A stretch of DNA of 10,004 nucleotides, taken from the NCBI GenBank assembly GCA_943330835.2, contig CALQJH020000040.1, forward strand, positions 1-10,004, given 5' to 3'. Positions 1 to 6,607 of this stretch are shown piece after piece; positions within the stretch are counted from its first letter, which is position 1; each line of letters begins with the position of its first letter. The DNA is from Candidatus Kuenenia stuttgartensis (lineage in GTDB: Bacteria > Bacteroidota > Bacteroidia > Chitinophagales > Chitinophagaceae). The notes beneath the pieces were generated by a model, which did no database searches, was not told the origin of the DNA, and saw nothing but the letters and a program-made list of their open reading frames with translations. The position numbers were made by a program, and so were the translations under genes.

Positions 1-37
1 CTTCAACAATTTTCAACCCTTTTCAACAATTTTCCAC
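1..37. repeat. Phased TTCAAC hexamer array, copy 1
   Basis: TTCAAC occurs at 2-7, 12-17 and 22-27, followed by TTCCAC at 32-37, with an exact spacing of 10 bp. The spacers are short and T-rich. The array sits immediately upstream of the RNase HI start and may extend beyond the window edge. A second array of the same hexamer lies at 1600-1636. Its function is unknown. Confidence 0.75.
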
Positions 38-45
38 CAATAAAA

Positions 46-498
46 ATGATAACAATATACACAGACGGCTCATCACGCGGGAATCCAGGACCAGGTGGAT
101 TTGGCGCAATATTAATGTATAACGGTCACCATAAAGAATTGTCTCAGGGGTTTCGATTAACTACAAATAACAGGATGGAATTGATGGCTGTAATTGCAGG
201 ATTAAAAGCGTTGACAAAAAATGAAATTCCCATTAGGATATATTCTGATAGCCAGTATGTAGTTAATGCCATTGAAAAAGGCTGGTTGAATACCTGGATC
301 AAAACTAATTTTAAAGGGGGAAAAAAGAATAGTGATTTGTGGAAAGAATATTTTACCCTCTCCAAAGATTTTAACATCAAAATGATTTGGGTGAAAGGGC
401 ATGCAGATAATCCTTATAACAACAGGTGCGATGAATTAGCCACTGGCGCTGCAGATGGGAAACATTTGCAGGTTGATGAAGCGTACGAAAATTTATAA
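46..498 (+). CDS. rnhA: Ribonuclease HI
   Basis: RNase HI cleaves the RNA strand of RNA-DNA hybrids in the cytoplasm, removing R-loops and primer RNA. The 150-residue protein has the usual bacterial length. All expected active-site residues are in place: D7 in YTDGSSRGNPGPGG, E45 in NNRMELMAVI, D68 in YSDSQYV, H119 in VKGHADNPYNNR and D129 in RCDELA. The basic handle region is also present (about residues 79-99, GWLNTWIK followed by a KGGKK segment), which marks the E. coli-like type rather than the minimal archaeal type. The ATG at 46 starts directly at the first beta strand, so no earlier start is needed. No Shine-Dalgarno sequence is visible, as is usual in Bacteroidota. The gene converges with the membrane-protein gene at 567-1118. 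A 10-bp-phased TTCAAC repeat lies just upstream. Confidence 0.97.
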   Translation: MITIYTDGSSRGNPGPGGFGAILMYNGHHKELSQGFRLTTNNRMELMAVIAGLKALTKNEIPIRIYSDSQYVVNAIEKGWLNTWIKTNFKGGKKNSDLWKEYFTLSKDFNIKMIWVKGHADNPYNNRCDELATGAADGKHLQVDEAYENL

Positions 499-566
499 TT
501 AATAATTTACTGCAATGCAGAACAAAAACTCCGTGTTATAAAGCATTGGAATTTTATTGCCTACAA

Positions 567-1118
567 TTATTGAGGAAGCGCTTGTGTTGCAACAGACTTC
601 TTGAAAAAAAGAGAATAGCTGCCAAATAAAATTGAGCTAAAACACAAATCTATCGCTAAGCCATTTTTTACAAAAGGAATTCCTGCAACAAGACAATTTG
701 CCCAACCTTGGAATCCTGTACCATAACTATTAAGATTGTCAAATAAGAAGCAATTAGTATTACTCAAAACAAAAAATAAAAGGGAAGAGGCAATAGAATA
801 ACCAACAACATTGATCGAATTAATTTTCTTCATTCCAAATCCAAGTGCTGTAACTAATAACAGAGAAGCGTAGTTGCCCACTTGTCCGATACCATAAAAG
901 CCCGGTGCGATATTGAATAGCTCCAACATGATGTCTGAAACGAACATGGCTAATAAAGGCATAACAAACGCTAGTTTTTTTTCTTTCAAAATAGCCCCAC
1001 TGAATAAAGAAATAGCAATAATGGGGTTGATACTATGTGGGAATGTAGTCACTTTAAGAATTGCAGCAAAAGCCACTAATATTGTTCCAATGAGAAGGTT
1101 ATTTTTACTTGGAGTCAT
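567..1118 (-). CDS. DUF6580-like six-helix membrane protein, putative transporter
   Basis: This 183-residue protein is almost entirely hydrophobic, with about six membrane segments near residues 8-24, 29-44, 49-68, 76-96, 103-120 and 150-172. Recognisable stretches are FPHSINPIIAISLFSGA after helix 1, FVMPLLAMFVSDI in helix 3, FVLSNTNCFL near 116-125 and GIPFVKN near 146-152. From memory this pattern matches the family now called DUF6580 (putative transport proteins), which resembles the substrate-binding S components of ECF vitamin transporters. That link is recall, not a search. No ECF ATPase or T-component gene lies nearby, so the substrate cannot be guessed, and no riboswitch was seen upstream. 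The gene is divergent from the YraN-family gene. A near-match promoter element (TATTTTCG, minus strand, 1144-1137) lies 19 bp before the start. Confidence 0.8.
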   Translation of the reverse strand: MTPSKNNLLIGTILVAFAAILKVTTFPHSINPIIAISLFSGAILKEKKLAFVMPLLAMFVSDIMLELFNIAPGFYGIGQVGNYASLLLVTALGFGMKKINSINVVGYSIASSLLFFVLSNTNCFLFDNLNSYGTGFQGWANCLVAGIPFVKNGLAIDLCFSSILFGSYSLFFKKSVATQALPQ

Positions 1119-1225
1119 CTTTATCCTAATTTTTCACGAAAATAGGCAATTAAGTACATGTTTTTTCTTTCTTTTAGTTGCTTTTATCCTCATGCTGTGA
1201 ATAATCTTTCTTTTTACTTTTAAAG

Positions 1226-1576
1226 ATGGCTAAACATATTACAGTTGGAAAGCTTGGCGAAAGCCTGGCAGTTAAATATTTTCAGGAAAAATCTTATGAA
1301 ATCCTGCATCATAATTGGAGACAGGGCAATTGGGAAGTGGATATTATAGCGAAGAAAAATGAAGTCTTGCATTTTATTGAAGTCAAAACAAAAACTACTG
1401 ATCATTATGGCTATCCCGAAGATGAGGTATCCATTAGTAAAATAAAGTTTTTAATCAGTGCAGCCGAATGTTATGTGCACCTACATCCACAATGGGAAAG
1501 AATTCAATTCGATGTACTCGCTATTGTACTTAAACCAGCATTATCCTTTTTTCTTATAGAAGATATTTATTTGTAA
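1226..1576 (+). CDS. yraN: YraN/UPF0102 family nuclease-like protein
   Basis: This 116-residue protein matches the small UPF0102 (YraN) family, which has a PD-(D/E)XK restriction-endonuclease-like fold related to Holliday-junction resolvases. The ordered motifs are GKLGESLAVKYF (residues 8-19, E12), WEVDII (36-41, equal to the usual GE-I-D-L, with E37 and D39), and FIEVKTK (50-56, with E52 and K54 as the E-x-K pair). The C-terminal IQFDVLAI strand (93-100) is also typical. Metal-binding residues are therefore retained, although the biochemical role of the family is still poorly defined. The length is normal. The ATG at 1226 puts the LGE motif at the usual distance from the N-terminus. The gene stands alone, divergent from the membrane protein upstream and convergent with the Cys-cluster gene downstream. 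Confidence 0.93.
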   Translation: MAKHITVGKLGESLAVKYFQEKSYEILHHNWRQGNWEVDIIAKKNEVLHFIEVKTKTTDHYGYPEDEVSISKIKFLISAAECYVHLHPQWERIQFDVLAIVLKPALSFFLIEDIYL

Positions 1577-1599
1577 TCCCCCAATCAACTTAGTAACTA

Positions 1600-1636
1600 T
1601 TCAACCACTTTCAACCTCTTTCAACAATCATTCAAC
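1600..1636. repeat. Phased TTCAAC hexamer array, copy 2
   Basis: TTCAAC occurs at 1600-1605, 1610-1615, 1620-1625 and 1631-1636, a spacing of 10, 10 and 11 bp. The array fills most of the gap between two convergent genes (stops near 1576 and 1643), so it cannot be a conventional promoter. It runs almost directly into a C-rich, repeat-like 3' end of the YkgJ-family gene, where a 12-bp unit is tandemly duplicated at 1658-1681. Confidence 0.75.
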
Positions 1637-1642
1637 CCTCAC

Positions 1643-2143
1643 CTAACCCCCAAATCTCTCCACCATTTTCTCCACCATTTTAAAAGTTGCAGGGCAGTAG
1701 TCGATATTTTGTTTGTGAACATGGGCATATTCTGTCCATTTCTTTTTTGATAAATGAGGGAAGCCGGAGCAGTCAACGGGTCTTATAGCATAAATGGAAC
1801 ACTTGTTATCTTTCAAATTCAAAAATTGACAAGGTTGTGTTTTATTAACCAAATCTTTATTGCTGTCTTTTTTTAGCCATTTTTTTCTGAATTCTTCAGG
1901 CGTTTGTTTGAAATGAGCAGATATTCTTTTCAGATCCTGAGTAGTAAAAGTGGGCGTCATTTTCTTGCAACAATTGGCGCAGCTCAAACAATCGATATCC
2001 TTCCAAACTTCTTTTTCAATGACAGGAGTAATTTTGTCTATTCCTCTTGGAGGGGTCTTTTCAGACTTGTTCAGAAATTGACGGAATGATTTTCTATAAA
2101 TAGATAATTTTCGTTTAAAAGATCTGAAATTTACAGGAAGCAT
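1643..2143 (-). CDS. YkgJ family cysteine-cluster protein
   Basis: This 166-residue soluble protein belongs to the YkgJ/CxxCxxCC family (UPF0153), thought to bind zinc or an iron-sulfur cluster; no enzymatic role is established. The signature is complete: DCLSCANCCKK gives C52, C55, C58 and C59, then PCQFL (C105), NKCSIYAIRPVDCSGFP (C115 and C125 around the invariant RP) and a late DYC (C150). The N-terminal 45 residues are very basic and lack a signal peptide. The ATG at 2143 is a reasonable start because the basic segment follows directly. The last residues (KMVEKMVERFGG) derive from a perfect 12-bp tandem duplication at 1658-1681 beside the TTCAAC array, so the C-terminus may be a recently varied, non-essential tail. 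The gene is divergent from the recombinase gene. Confidence 0.92.
   Translation of the reverse strand: MLPVNFRSFKRKLSIYRKSFRQFLNKSEKTPPRGIDKITPVIEKEVWKDIDCLSCANCCKKMTPTFTTQDLKRISAHFKQTPEEFRKKWLKKDSNKDLVNKTQPCQFLNLKDNKCSIYAIRPVDCSGFPHLSKKKWTEYAHVHKQNIDYCPATFKMVEKMVERFGG
1658..1681. repeat. 12-bp tandem duplication inside the 3' end of the YkgJ-type gene
   Basis: The unit ctccaccatttt is present twice head to tail (1658-1669 and 1670-1681). Read on the minus strand it adds four in-frame codons, giving KMVE-KMVE near the protein's C-terminus. Confidence 0.85.
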
Positions 2144-2238
2144 GAATGTTATTGATAGTTAGTAATAAAAAAATACTGCGCGAAAATAATGTTTAATTAA
2201 ATTGTACAATCATTTATTCATCAAGATGTCAATAATTT

Positions 2239-3141
2239 ATGTGGGATCCGTATAAAAAAGGCTTTAAGGCCTGGTTGCAATTGGAGAAATCTCTGGCAGA
2301 TAATTCTGTACAATCTTATTTGCATGATATTGACAAGTTCACTGCTTATTTGATTATAAAAGAAGAAAAGAAAAACCCTTCAGATATTGACCTGAAAGAT
2401 CTAGAGAAATTTATCATTTGGATTCACGATTTAGGAATGACGGCAACCTCGCAAGCAAGAATTATTTCTGGCTTGAAAAGTTTTTATAAATATTGTTTAC
2501 TTGAGCAGATTTCTGAGAAAGATCCTACTGTTTTGTTGGAGGCTCCAAAATTGAAAAGATTGTTGCCAGATACATTGGCTTTTGAAGAGATTGAAAAAAT
2601 AATTGCAGCAATCGATTTAAGTTTACCGGAAGGTGTTCGCAATAAAGCTATTTTCGAAACCATGTATAGTTGTGGGCTGCGTGTAAGCGAAGTCGTTAAT
2701 CTTAAAATAAGCAGTTTGTATCTTGATGTGGGATTTGTAAAAGTAATAGGGAAAGGGGATAAACAAAGGTTGGTTCCAATTGGTTCCGATGCAATTAAAC
2801 ACATCAATATTTATAGAAATTCAACCCGCAATAAAATCGGAATAGTAAAAGGACAGGAGGATTTCTTATTTTTAAATAGGAGAGGAAAGGGCCTTACCAG
2901 AGTGATGATTTTTTTAATACTGAAATCATTGGTAAAAAAAGCAGGAATACAAAAGAACGTGTCTCCTCACACTTTCAGACATTCCTTTGCTACACATTTA
3001 GTTGAAGGAGGTGCTGATTTAAGAGCCGTTCAGGAAATGCTGGGTCATGAAAGTATTACTACAACTGAAATTTACACCCATTTAGACAGAGATTATTTGA
3101 GGTCAACGCTACACCAGTTTCATCCTGCTTTTAAAGGGTAG
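2239..3141 (+). CDS. xerD: Tyrosine recombinase, XerC/XerD type
   Basis: This 300-residue site-specific recombinase of the XerC/D type resolves chromosome dimers at the replication terminus. Residues 1-105 form the SAM-like core-binding domain (for example TATSQARIISGLKSFYKY, 68-85). The catalytic domain follows with all six conserved residues: R148 (CGLRVSE), K172 (GKGDKQR), H244 and R247 (SPHTFRHSFATHL), H270 (LGHESITTTEIYTH) and nucleophile Y279. The length and ending (about 20 residues after the tyrosine) fit Xer proteins rather than phage integrases, and nothing mobile lies next to it. XerD is preferred to XerC from the overall sequence, but the two are hard to separate by eye. The start at 2239 gives the normal N-terminus. 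A gene for a partner recombinase is not in the window. Confidence 0.93.
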   Translation: MWDPYKKGFKAWLQLEKSLADNSVQSYLHDIDKFTAYLIIKEEKKNPSDIDLKDLEKFIIWIHDLGMTATSQARIISGLKSFYKYCLLEQISEKDPTVLLEAPKLKRLLPDTLAFEEIEKIIAAIDLSLPEGVRNKAIFETMYSCGLRVSEVVNLKISSLYLDVGFVKVIGKGDKQRLVPIGSDAIKHINIYRNSTRNKIGIVKGQEDFLFLNRRGKGLTRVMIFLILKSLVKKAGIQKNVSPHTFRHSFATHLVEGGADLRAVQEMLGHESITTTEIYTHLDRDYLRSTLHQFHPAFKG

Positions 3142-3219
3142 TTGGTTGGTTTGTTTTTGGTTGATTGGTTAGCTTTTTAACTAACGAGTTAAACACCAGA
3201 AGGCTTGATTGATTTGTCC

Positions 3220-3243
3220 TTGCGCCTTAGCGCCTTTGGGGCT
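3220..3243. repeat. Three 8-bp near-repeats, GC-rich intergenic element
   Basis: TTGCGCCT (3220-3227), TAGCGCCT (3228-3235) and TTGGGGCT (3236-3243) follow one another without gaps. This GC-rich block stands out in a very AT-rich spacer between two convergent genes. From memory, similar CTTTGCGCCTTTGCG-like strings are common between genes in Bacteroidota, but their role is unknown. Confidence 0.5.
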
Positions 3244-3287
3244 ATCTTTTTGAATATTAAACCGATAAACTTCAAACTTTTGAAATA

Positions 3288-4025
3288 TTAATTAGAAACT
3301 ACTTTCAGGTAATTCCTTTTCATGCTCATCATTTTTAACTGAAGTACACCAAGAATTCCTTCCTTTATAATGCCTTTATTCATTTTGCTGTCGCCTAATT
3401 TTCTATCAATAAAAATAATGGGAACTTCTGCTATTTTAAATCCTAATTTCCAGGCTGTAAATTTCATTTCTATCTGGAAGGCATATCCGATAAATCTGAT
3501 ATTATGTAGATTTATTTTTTCAAGTACTTCTCTACGATAGCATACAAATCCTGCAGTAGGATCTTTTACAGGCATCCAGGTAATGATTTGAGTATAGAAG
3601 GAAGCTCCTCTTGAAAGTGCGATTCTATTGGCCGGCCAATTTTCGACACCGCCATTTTTTACATATCTTGAACCAACAGCAACACCAGCTCCATTTACAC
3701 AAGCTTCGTGTAGTCTGGTTAAATCTTTTGGATTGTGAGAAAAATCAGCATCCATTTCAAAGATGTATTGATAACCTCTTTCTAAACACCATTTGAATCC
3801 ATGGATATAAGCTGTACCCAAACCTAATTTGCCTTTTCTTTCTTCTAAAAAAAGCTGTCCAGGATATCTGGGAAATAAGGATCTTACAATATTTGCTGTT
3901 CCATCAGGAGATCCATCATCAATGATGATAATGTGGAATTGTTGATTAAGATTTATTACGGTGCTAATAATAGCCTCGATATTCTCTTTCTCATTATAAG
4001 TAGGTATGATAACAATTTTTTCCAA
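3288..4025 (-). CDS. Polyprenol-phosphate mannose synthase-like family 2 glycosyltransferase
   Basis: This 245-residue GT2 enzyme resembles dolichol/polyprenol monophosphomannose synthase (DPM1), which transfers a sugar from a nucleotide sugar to a polyprenol phosphate on the cytoplasmic face of the membrane. The order of motifs is VIIPTYNEKENI (5-16), IIDDGSPDGT (34-43), the metal-binding MDADFSH (91-97, with D92 and D94), VGSRYV (117-122), KDPTAGF (154-160) and FIDRKLGDSKM (205-215). The last two are typical of the DPM1 subgroup. No C-terminal membrane helices follow, so this is the short soluble/peripheral form. The sugar is not proved: related enzymes use GDP-mannose or UDP-glucose. It probably supplies lipid-linked sugar for protein or envelope glycosylation. 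It is read in the same direction as the upstream exonuclease (4122-4886), about 96 bp apart. Confidence 0.88.
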   Translation of the reverse strand: MEKIVIIPTYNEKENIEAIISTVINLNQQFHIIIIDDGSPDGTANIVRSLFPRYPGQLFLEERKGKLGLGTAYIHGFKWCLERGYQYIFEMDADFSHNPKDLTRLHEACVNGAGVAVGSRYVKNGGVENWPANRIALSRGASFYTQIITWMPVKDPTAGFVCYRREVLEKINLHNIRFIGYAFQIEMKFTAWKLGFKIAEVPIIFIDRKLGDSKMNKGIIKEGILGVLQLKMMSMKRNYLKVVSN

Positions 4026-4121
4026 CCAACAATTTTATTTCGACTAAATTAATAATAAATTTCTTAACTAACATTCGCATGAACGTATTTTAATAAGATT
4101 TATTTTAATTCACATCAATTA

Positions 4122-4886
4122 TTACTTTAAATAAGAGCGATTCATAATTTCTGTTAATTTTTGCTTGGTGTGTAGCGGAAAGTCTCCTCTCATCATCCAA
4201 TCATAATATTGCGGCTCAGATTTTAATACCTGGCTTACAGAACGGCCTTTGAATTTTCCAAAATTAAAAACTTCTACGCCCTTTTCATCAAAAGAAAACC
4301 GTCTTGCATAATCGACAACTTTCTCTTCTCCAATAACGGATAGAATAGTGTCTACTGATTTACCGAGTTTTTCATAACGGTCAATTTGAGACATGAGTAC
4401 ATCAATTGTGGCGCTGATATCAGCTTCCGCACTATGCGCATTGATGAGGTCTTTTTGGCAATAGAATTTATAAGCAGCGGTGAGTGTTCTTGGTTCCATC
4501 GAATAAAAAATATGCTGAACATCAATCATCCTTCTGTCACTTAAATCAACATCCATACCGGCTCTCAAAAATTCTTCCATAAGCATTGGAATATCAAACC
4601 TGTTGCTGTTATAGCCACCCAAATCACAATTTTCAAGAAACTGTTTGATTTCATTTCCCGCTTGTTTAAAAGTAGGAGCATCTTTAACCATGTCATCAGT
4701 AATTCCATGGATGTCGCTTGATTGTTTTGGAATAGCCATTTCTGGGTTGATGATTTTCCTTTTAACAACTCGACTATTATCAGGCATTACTTTTATAATG
4801 GCAATTTCTACCACTCTGTCTGATGAAAGGTTTACGCCTGTAGTTTCTAAATCAATAAAAGCGATTGGACGAGATAATTCTAGCAT
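4122..4886 (-). CDS. DEDDh 3'-5' exonuclease with ExoX-like C-terminal domain
   Basis: This 254-residue protein has a DnaQ-type exonuclease domain at about residues 7-170. Exo I is FIDLETTG (D12, E14), Exo II is YNSNRFDIPML (D98), and Exo III is HSAEADISATIDVL (H151, D156), so all five DEDDh ligands or catalytic residues are present. A short C-terminal module follows (about 207-238: FNFGKFKGRSV, then YYDWMMRGDFP), resembling the C-terminal domain of exodeoxyribonuclease X. It is thus more likely a repair or end-trimming exonuclease than the replicative epsilon subunit, which lacks this tail. Annotation pipelines often call such proteins DNA polymerase III subunit epsilon. The start at 4886 places Exo I at the usual distance. 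It may be cotranscribed with the glycosyltransferase downstream. Confidence 0.9.
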   Translation of the reverse strand: MLELSRPIAFIDLETTGVNLSSDRVVEIAIIKVMPDNSRVVKRKIINPEMAIPKQSSDIHGITDDMVKDAPTFKQAGNEIKQFLENCDLGGYNSNRFDIPMLMEEFLRAGMDVDLSDRRMIDVQHIFYSMEPRTLTAAYKFYCQKDLINAHSAEADISATIDVLMSQIDRYEKLGKSVDTILSVIGEEKVVDYARRFSFDEKGVEVFNFGKFKGRSVSQVLKSEPQYYDWMMRGDFPLHTKQKLTEIMNRSYLK

Positions 4887-5006
4887 GAGGGAAGCTGTGG
4901 TTTAATCGAAAATTATGCAATAAGATAACAATGTGCAATATAGTTAATTGGGAATAATTATCCATAATTTGAAAGATGGACTATTCATTAATTTCCTTAG
5001 AATCTG

Positions 5007-5014
5007 TATATTTG
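5007..5014 (+). promoter_or_regulatory. Bacteroidota-type -7 promoter element for the lipoprotein-ytxJ operon
   Basis: TATATTTG is a perfect match to the Bacteroidota TAnnTTTG -7 consensus and lies 22 bp before the ATG at 5037. A convincing -33 TTTG at the usual distance is not visible, so the call rests on one box and its position. Confidence 0.5.
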
Positions 5015-5036
5015 TTTATAATAAAATAATTTTTAT

Positions 5037-5171
5037 ATGAAAAAGATATTTCTTCATTCGGTTATCATCTTGTTGGGCGCTTCTGTATTTTCAAGTTGTT
5101 ATTATGGCAGAAAAACAGGTTGTCCTTCACAAGTGAATGTTTCTAAAAAATCAATTCATACGATTGTATAA
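5037..5171 (+). CDS. Small lipoprotein, 44 residues
   Basis: This ORF, too short for routine gene callers, reads MKKIFLHSVIILLGASVFSSC and then 23 residues. The start is a textbook lipoprotein signal peptide: KK, a hydrophobic core (residues 4-18), and a lipobox ending in FSSC with C21 as the lipidated cysteine. The mature peptide (CYYGRKTGCPSQVNVSKK and on) has a second cysteine in a GCPS motif. Small envelope lipoproteins with a CPS-like motif recur near ytxJ genes in Bacteroidota, from memory. Its TAA at 5169-5171 shares a base with the ATG of the next gene (TAATG), so the two are probably translationally coupled. A perfect TATATTTG promoter element lies 22 bp upstream. The function is unknown; the mature peptide is too short to be an enzyme. 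Confidence 0.8.
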   Translation: MKKIFLHSVIILLGASVFSSCYYGRKTGCPSQVNVSKKSIHTIV

Positions 5172-5503
5172 TGGAATGGATTGAAATAGTTGCTGTTGAT
5201 CAGCTAGAATCTCTTCGTAAGGAATCATTCGAAAAGCCTCAGATTATTTTTAAGCATAGTACCAGATGTAGCATCAGCGTGATGGCTAAAAATCGTTTGG
5301 AAAGAAGTGAAATTCCTCAAGATATTGATTTTCACTATCTTGATTTACTGCAATATCGTCCTATCTCTGATTTGGTTGCAGAAGTGTACCATGTTCATCA
5401 TCAATCTCCTCAGGTACTTTTAATAGTTGATGGGGAATGCATTTATGAAGATTCACACAATGCCATTTCGATGGAGTCACTCCTGGAGCAAATTCCAGCT
5501 TGA
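5171..5503 (+). CDS. ytxJ: YtxJ/BrxC-like bacillithiol-system redox protein
   Basis: This 110-residue monodomain protein matches the YtxJ family (BrxC), a thioredoxin-fold group linked to bacillithiol redox chemistry. The active segment is FKHSTRCSIS (27-36) with a single cysteine, C33; the family usually has a TxCxIS-type monothiol site. The partner motif HHQSPQVLLIVDGE (76-89) holds the expected cis-proline P80, and DIDFHYLDLLQYRPISD (51-67) is the typical strand-helix between them. The other cysteine, C90, is not in a redox motif. It is cytoplasmic, with no signal peptide. The ATG overlaps the stop of the small lipoprotein (TAATG). The proposed role is reduction of bacillithiol-protein mixed disulfides; no bacillithiol biosynthesis genes (bshA/B/C) are in the window, so use of that thiol is inferred. 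Confidence 0.88.
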   Translation: MEWIEIVAVDQLESLRKESFEKPQIIFKHSTRCSISVMAKNRLERSEIPQDIDFHYLDLLQYRPISDLVAEVYHVHHQSPQVLLIVDGECIYEDSHNAISMESLLEQIPA

Positions 5504-5731
5504 TTTTATGTGGTATGATTTTTTAAATAGACATTCCTTTCTTTAAAAAATATTATGGCGTATTCAGTCGTAGGAATGTGATCCGATTTTCACCACTAAA
5601 GTAGATACGAAGTACTTAACCGTCACTTTTGCTATACAGCTTTTATAGGCTGGCATTCTTGTTCGGAATGGGGTTGAATTAATTTGTTATTCGTCTGTTA
5701 ATTCCATTTTTCGAGTGCCTAAATAATTTAA

Positions 5732-6607
5732 TTAATCTGCTTCAGCCAAATACCTGTCAATATTTTCCTGTGTAATTAATTCCACCCCGGTATCAATTAT
5801 GCGAGGTGTGCAAATGCCCAAAAATGCCTGCCACAGCATCAGGATTGACATGGATCCTTGCATTTTAGGATTGCTTGCAGCTGAGGAGTTTATAACACCA
5901 TCTTTAATGGCAATCAGGATAGGCTTTATTCCGTCCATAGCAACTATTTTTATTTCACCTTTTTTACCTGCAGCTTTGATAGCCCTTGCTATTCCGATTG
6001 GACCTGATGCATCACAACATAAATAACCACTTAGATCAGGAGTGGATGATATAACAGCAGTTGCTTGTTGATAGGCTGTTTCAATATCGTCATTATCAAT
6101 GCCTCCATCAATAATGGTTACATTCGGATGATTTTTCAATACACTTATTTGCGCTTCATATCTTTCTTTGTGATTGGGCGCCGTTGGATATCCCTGCATT
6201 ATAGCCACTTTTCCGGTATAGTTAATTAATTTGAGCAATTGATTTGCGGCTATTATCCCTTGGTGAGCAAAATTGGTCCCGATGCTGGTAATGTTATTGT
6301 CGGAGGACAAAGAATCAAAAAGAACGAGCGGAATGCCTTGTTTTTTTAACTTGCTAATCACATCCATATTATTAATGGAGTCCACCGGATCTAATGCGAT
6401 GCCTTGTGGCTGACTAATAAATGCTTGTTCTAAAATTGATTTCTGCGTTGCAAGATCGGCAACCGGTGGAGGCATATATTCAACCAGAATGTTTACATCA
6501 AGTTCACGGCTTAGGATTTCAGCCTGGGCCTGAGCACCTTTATGTACCTCATCAAACCATAGGTGTGCAAGTTTTGGAATAACGACGAAGCGAATTGTTC
6601 TTTTCAT
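5732..6607 (-). CDS. Orphan sugar-type substrate-binding domain protein without export signal
   Basis: This 291-residue protein has the type I periplasmic-binding-protein fold of ribose/galactose ABC transporters and LacI sensor domains. It opens with RFVVIPKLAHLWFDEVHKGA (5-24), the first strand and helix. QPQGIALDPVDS (66-77), GIPLVLFDS (91-99), GKVAIMQG (132-139) and IVAMDGI (221-227) follow as alternating strands and turns, with sugar-contact-like D98 and D225. It begins straight at the fold: no signal peptide, lipobox, helix-turn-helix or membrane segment precedes it. An in-frame stop lies only five codons upstream of the ATG, so no N-terminal domain was missed. No permease or ATPase gene is near. 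It is either a cytoplasmic binding protein or the remainder of an exported or DNA-binding protein that lost its front end. The ligand is unknown. Confidence 0.8.
   Translation of the reverse strand: MKRTIRFVVIPKLAHLWFDEVHKGAQAQAEILSRELDVNILVEYMPPPVADLATQKSILEQAFISQPQGIALDPVDSINNMDVISKLKKQGIPLVLFDSLSSDNNITSIGTNFAHQGIIAANQLLKLINYTGKVAIMQGYPTAPNHKERYEAQISVLKNHPNVTIIDGGIDNDDIETAYQQATAVISSTPDLSGYLCCDASGPIGIARAIKAAGKKGEIKIVAMDGIKPILIAIKDGVINSSAASNPKMQGSMSILMLWQAFLGICTPRIIDTGVELITQENIDRYLAEAD

Noticed and set aside
144..402. Minus-strand ORFs of 66 and 78 codons
   Set aside because: They lie wholly inside RNase HI, whose catalytic motifs are complete, and have no family-like features.
510..520. CTGCA-A-TGCAG palindrome between rnhA and the membrane-protein gene
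   Set aside because: A one-base loop cannot form a hairpin terminator, and such short palindromes are expected by chance.
913..1200. Plus-strand ORF of 95 codons
   Set aside because: It mostly overlaps the membrane-protein gene in antisense; its hydrophobic look is a reflection of that gene.
2239..3141. Phage or island integrase
   Set aside because: Length, ending and housekeeping context fit a Xer recombinase, and no mobile genes or attachment repeats flank it.
3155..3186. Possible terminator after xerD (GTTAG, 8-nt loop, CTAAC)
   Set aside because: The stem is only 5 bp, AT-rich and has no following T run.
5799..6026. Plus-strand ORF of 75 codons within the binding-protein gene
   Set aside because: It is the antisense shadow of a well-supported coding region.
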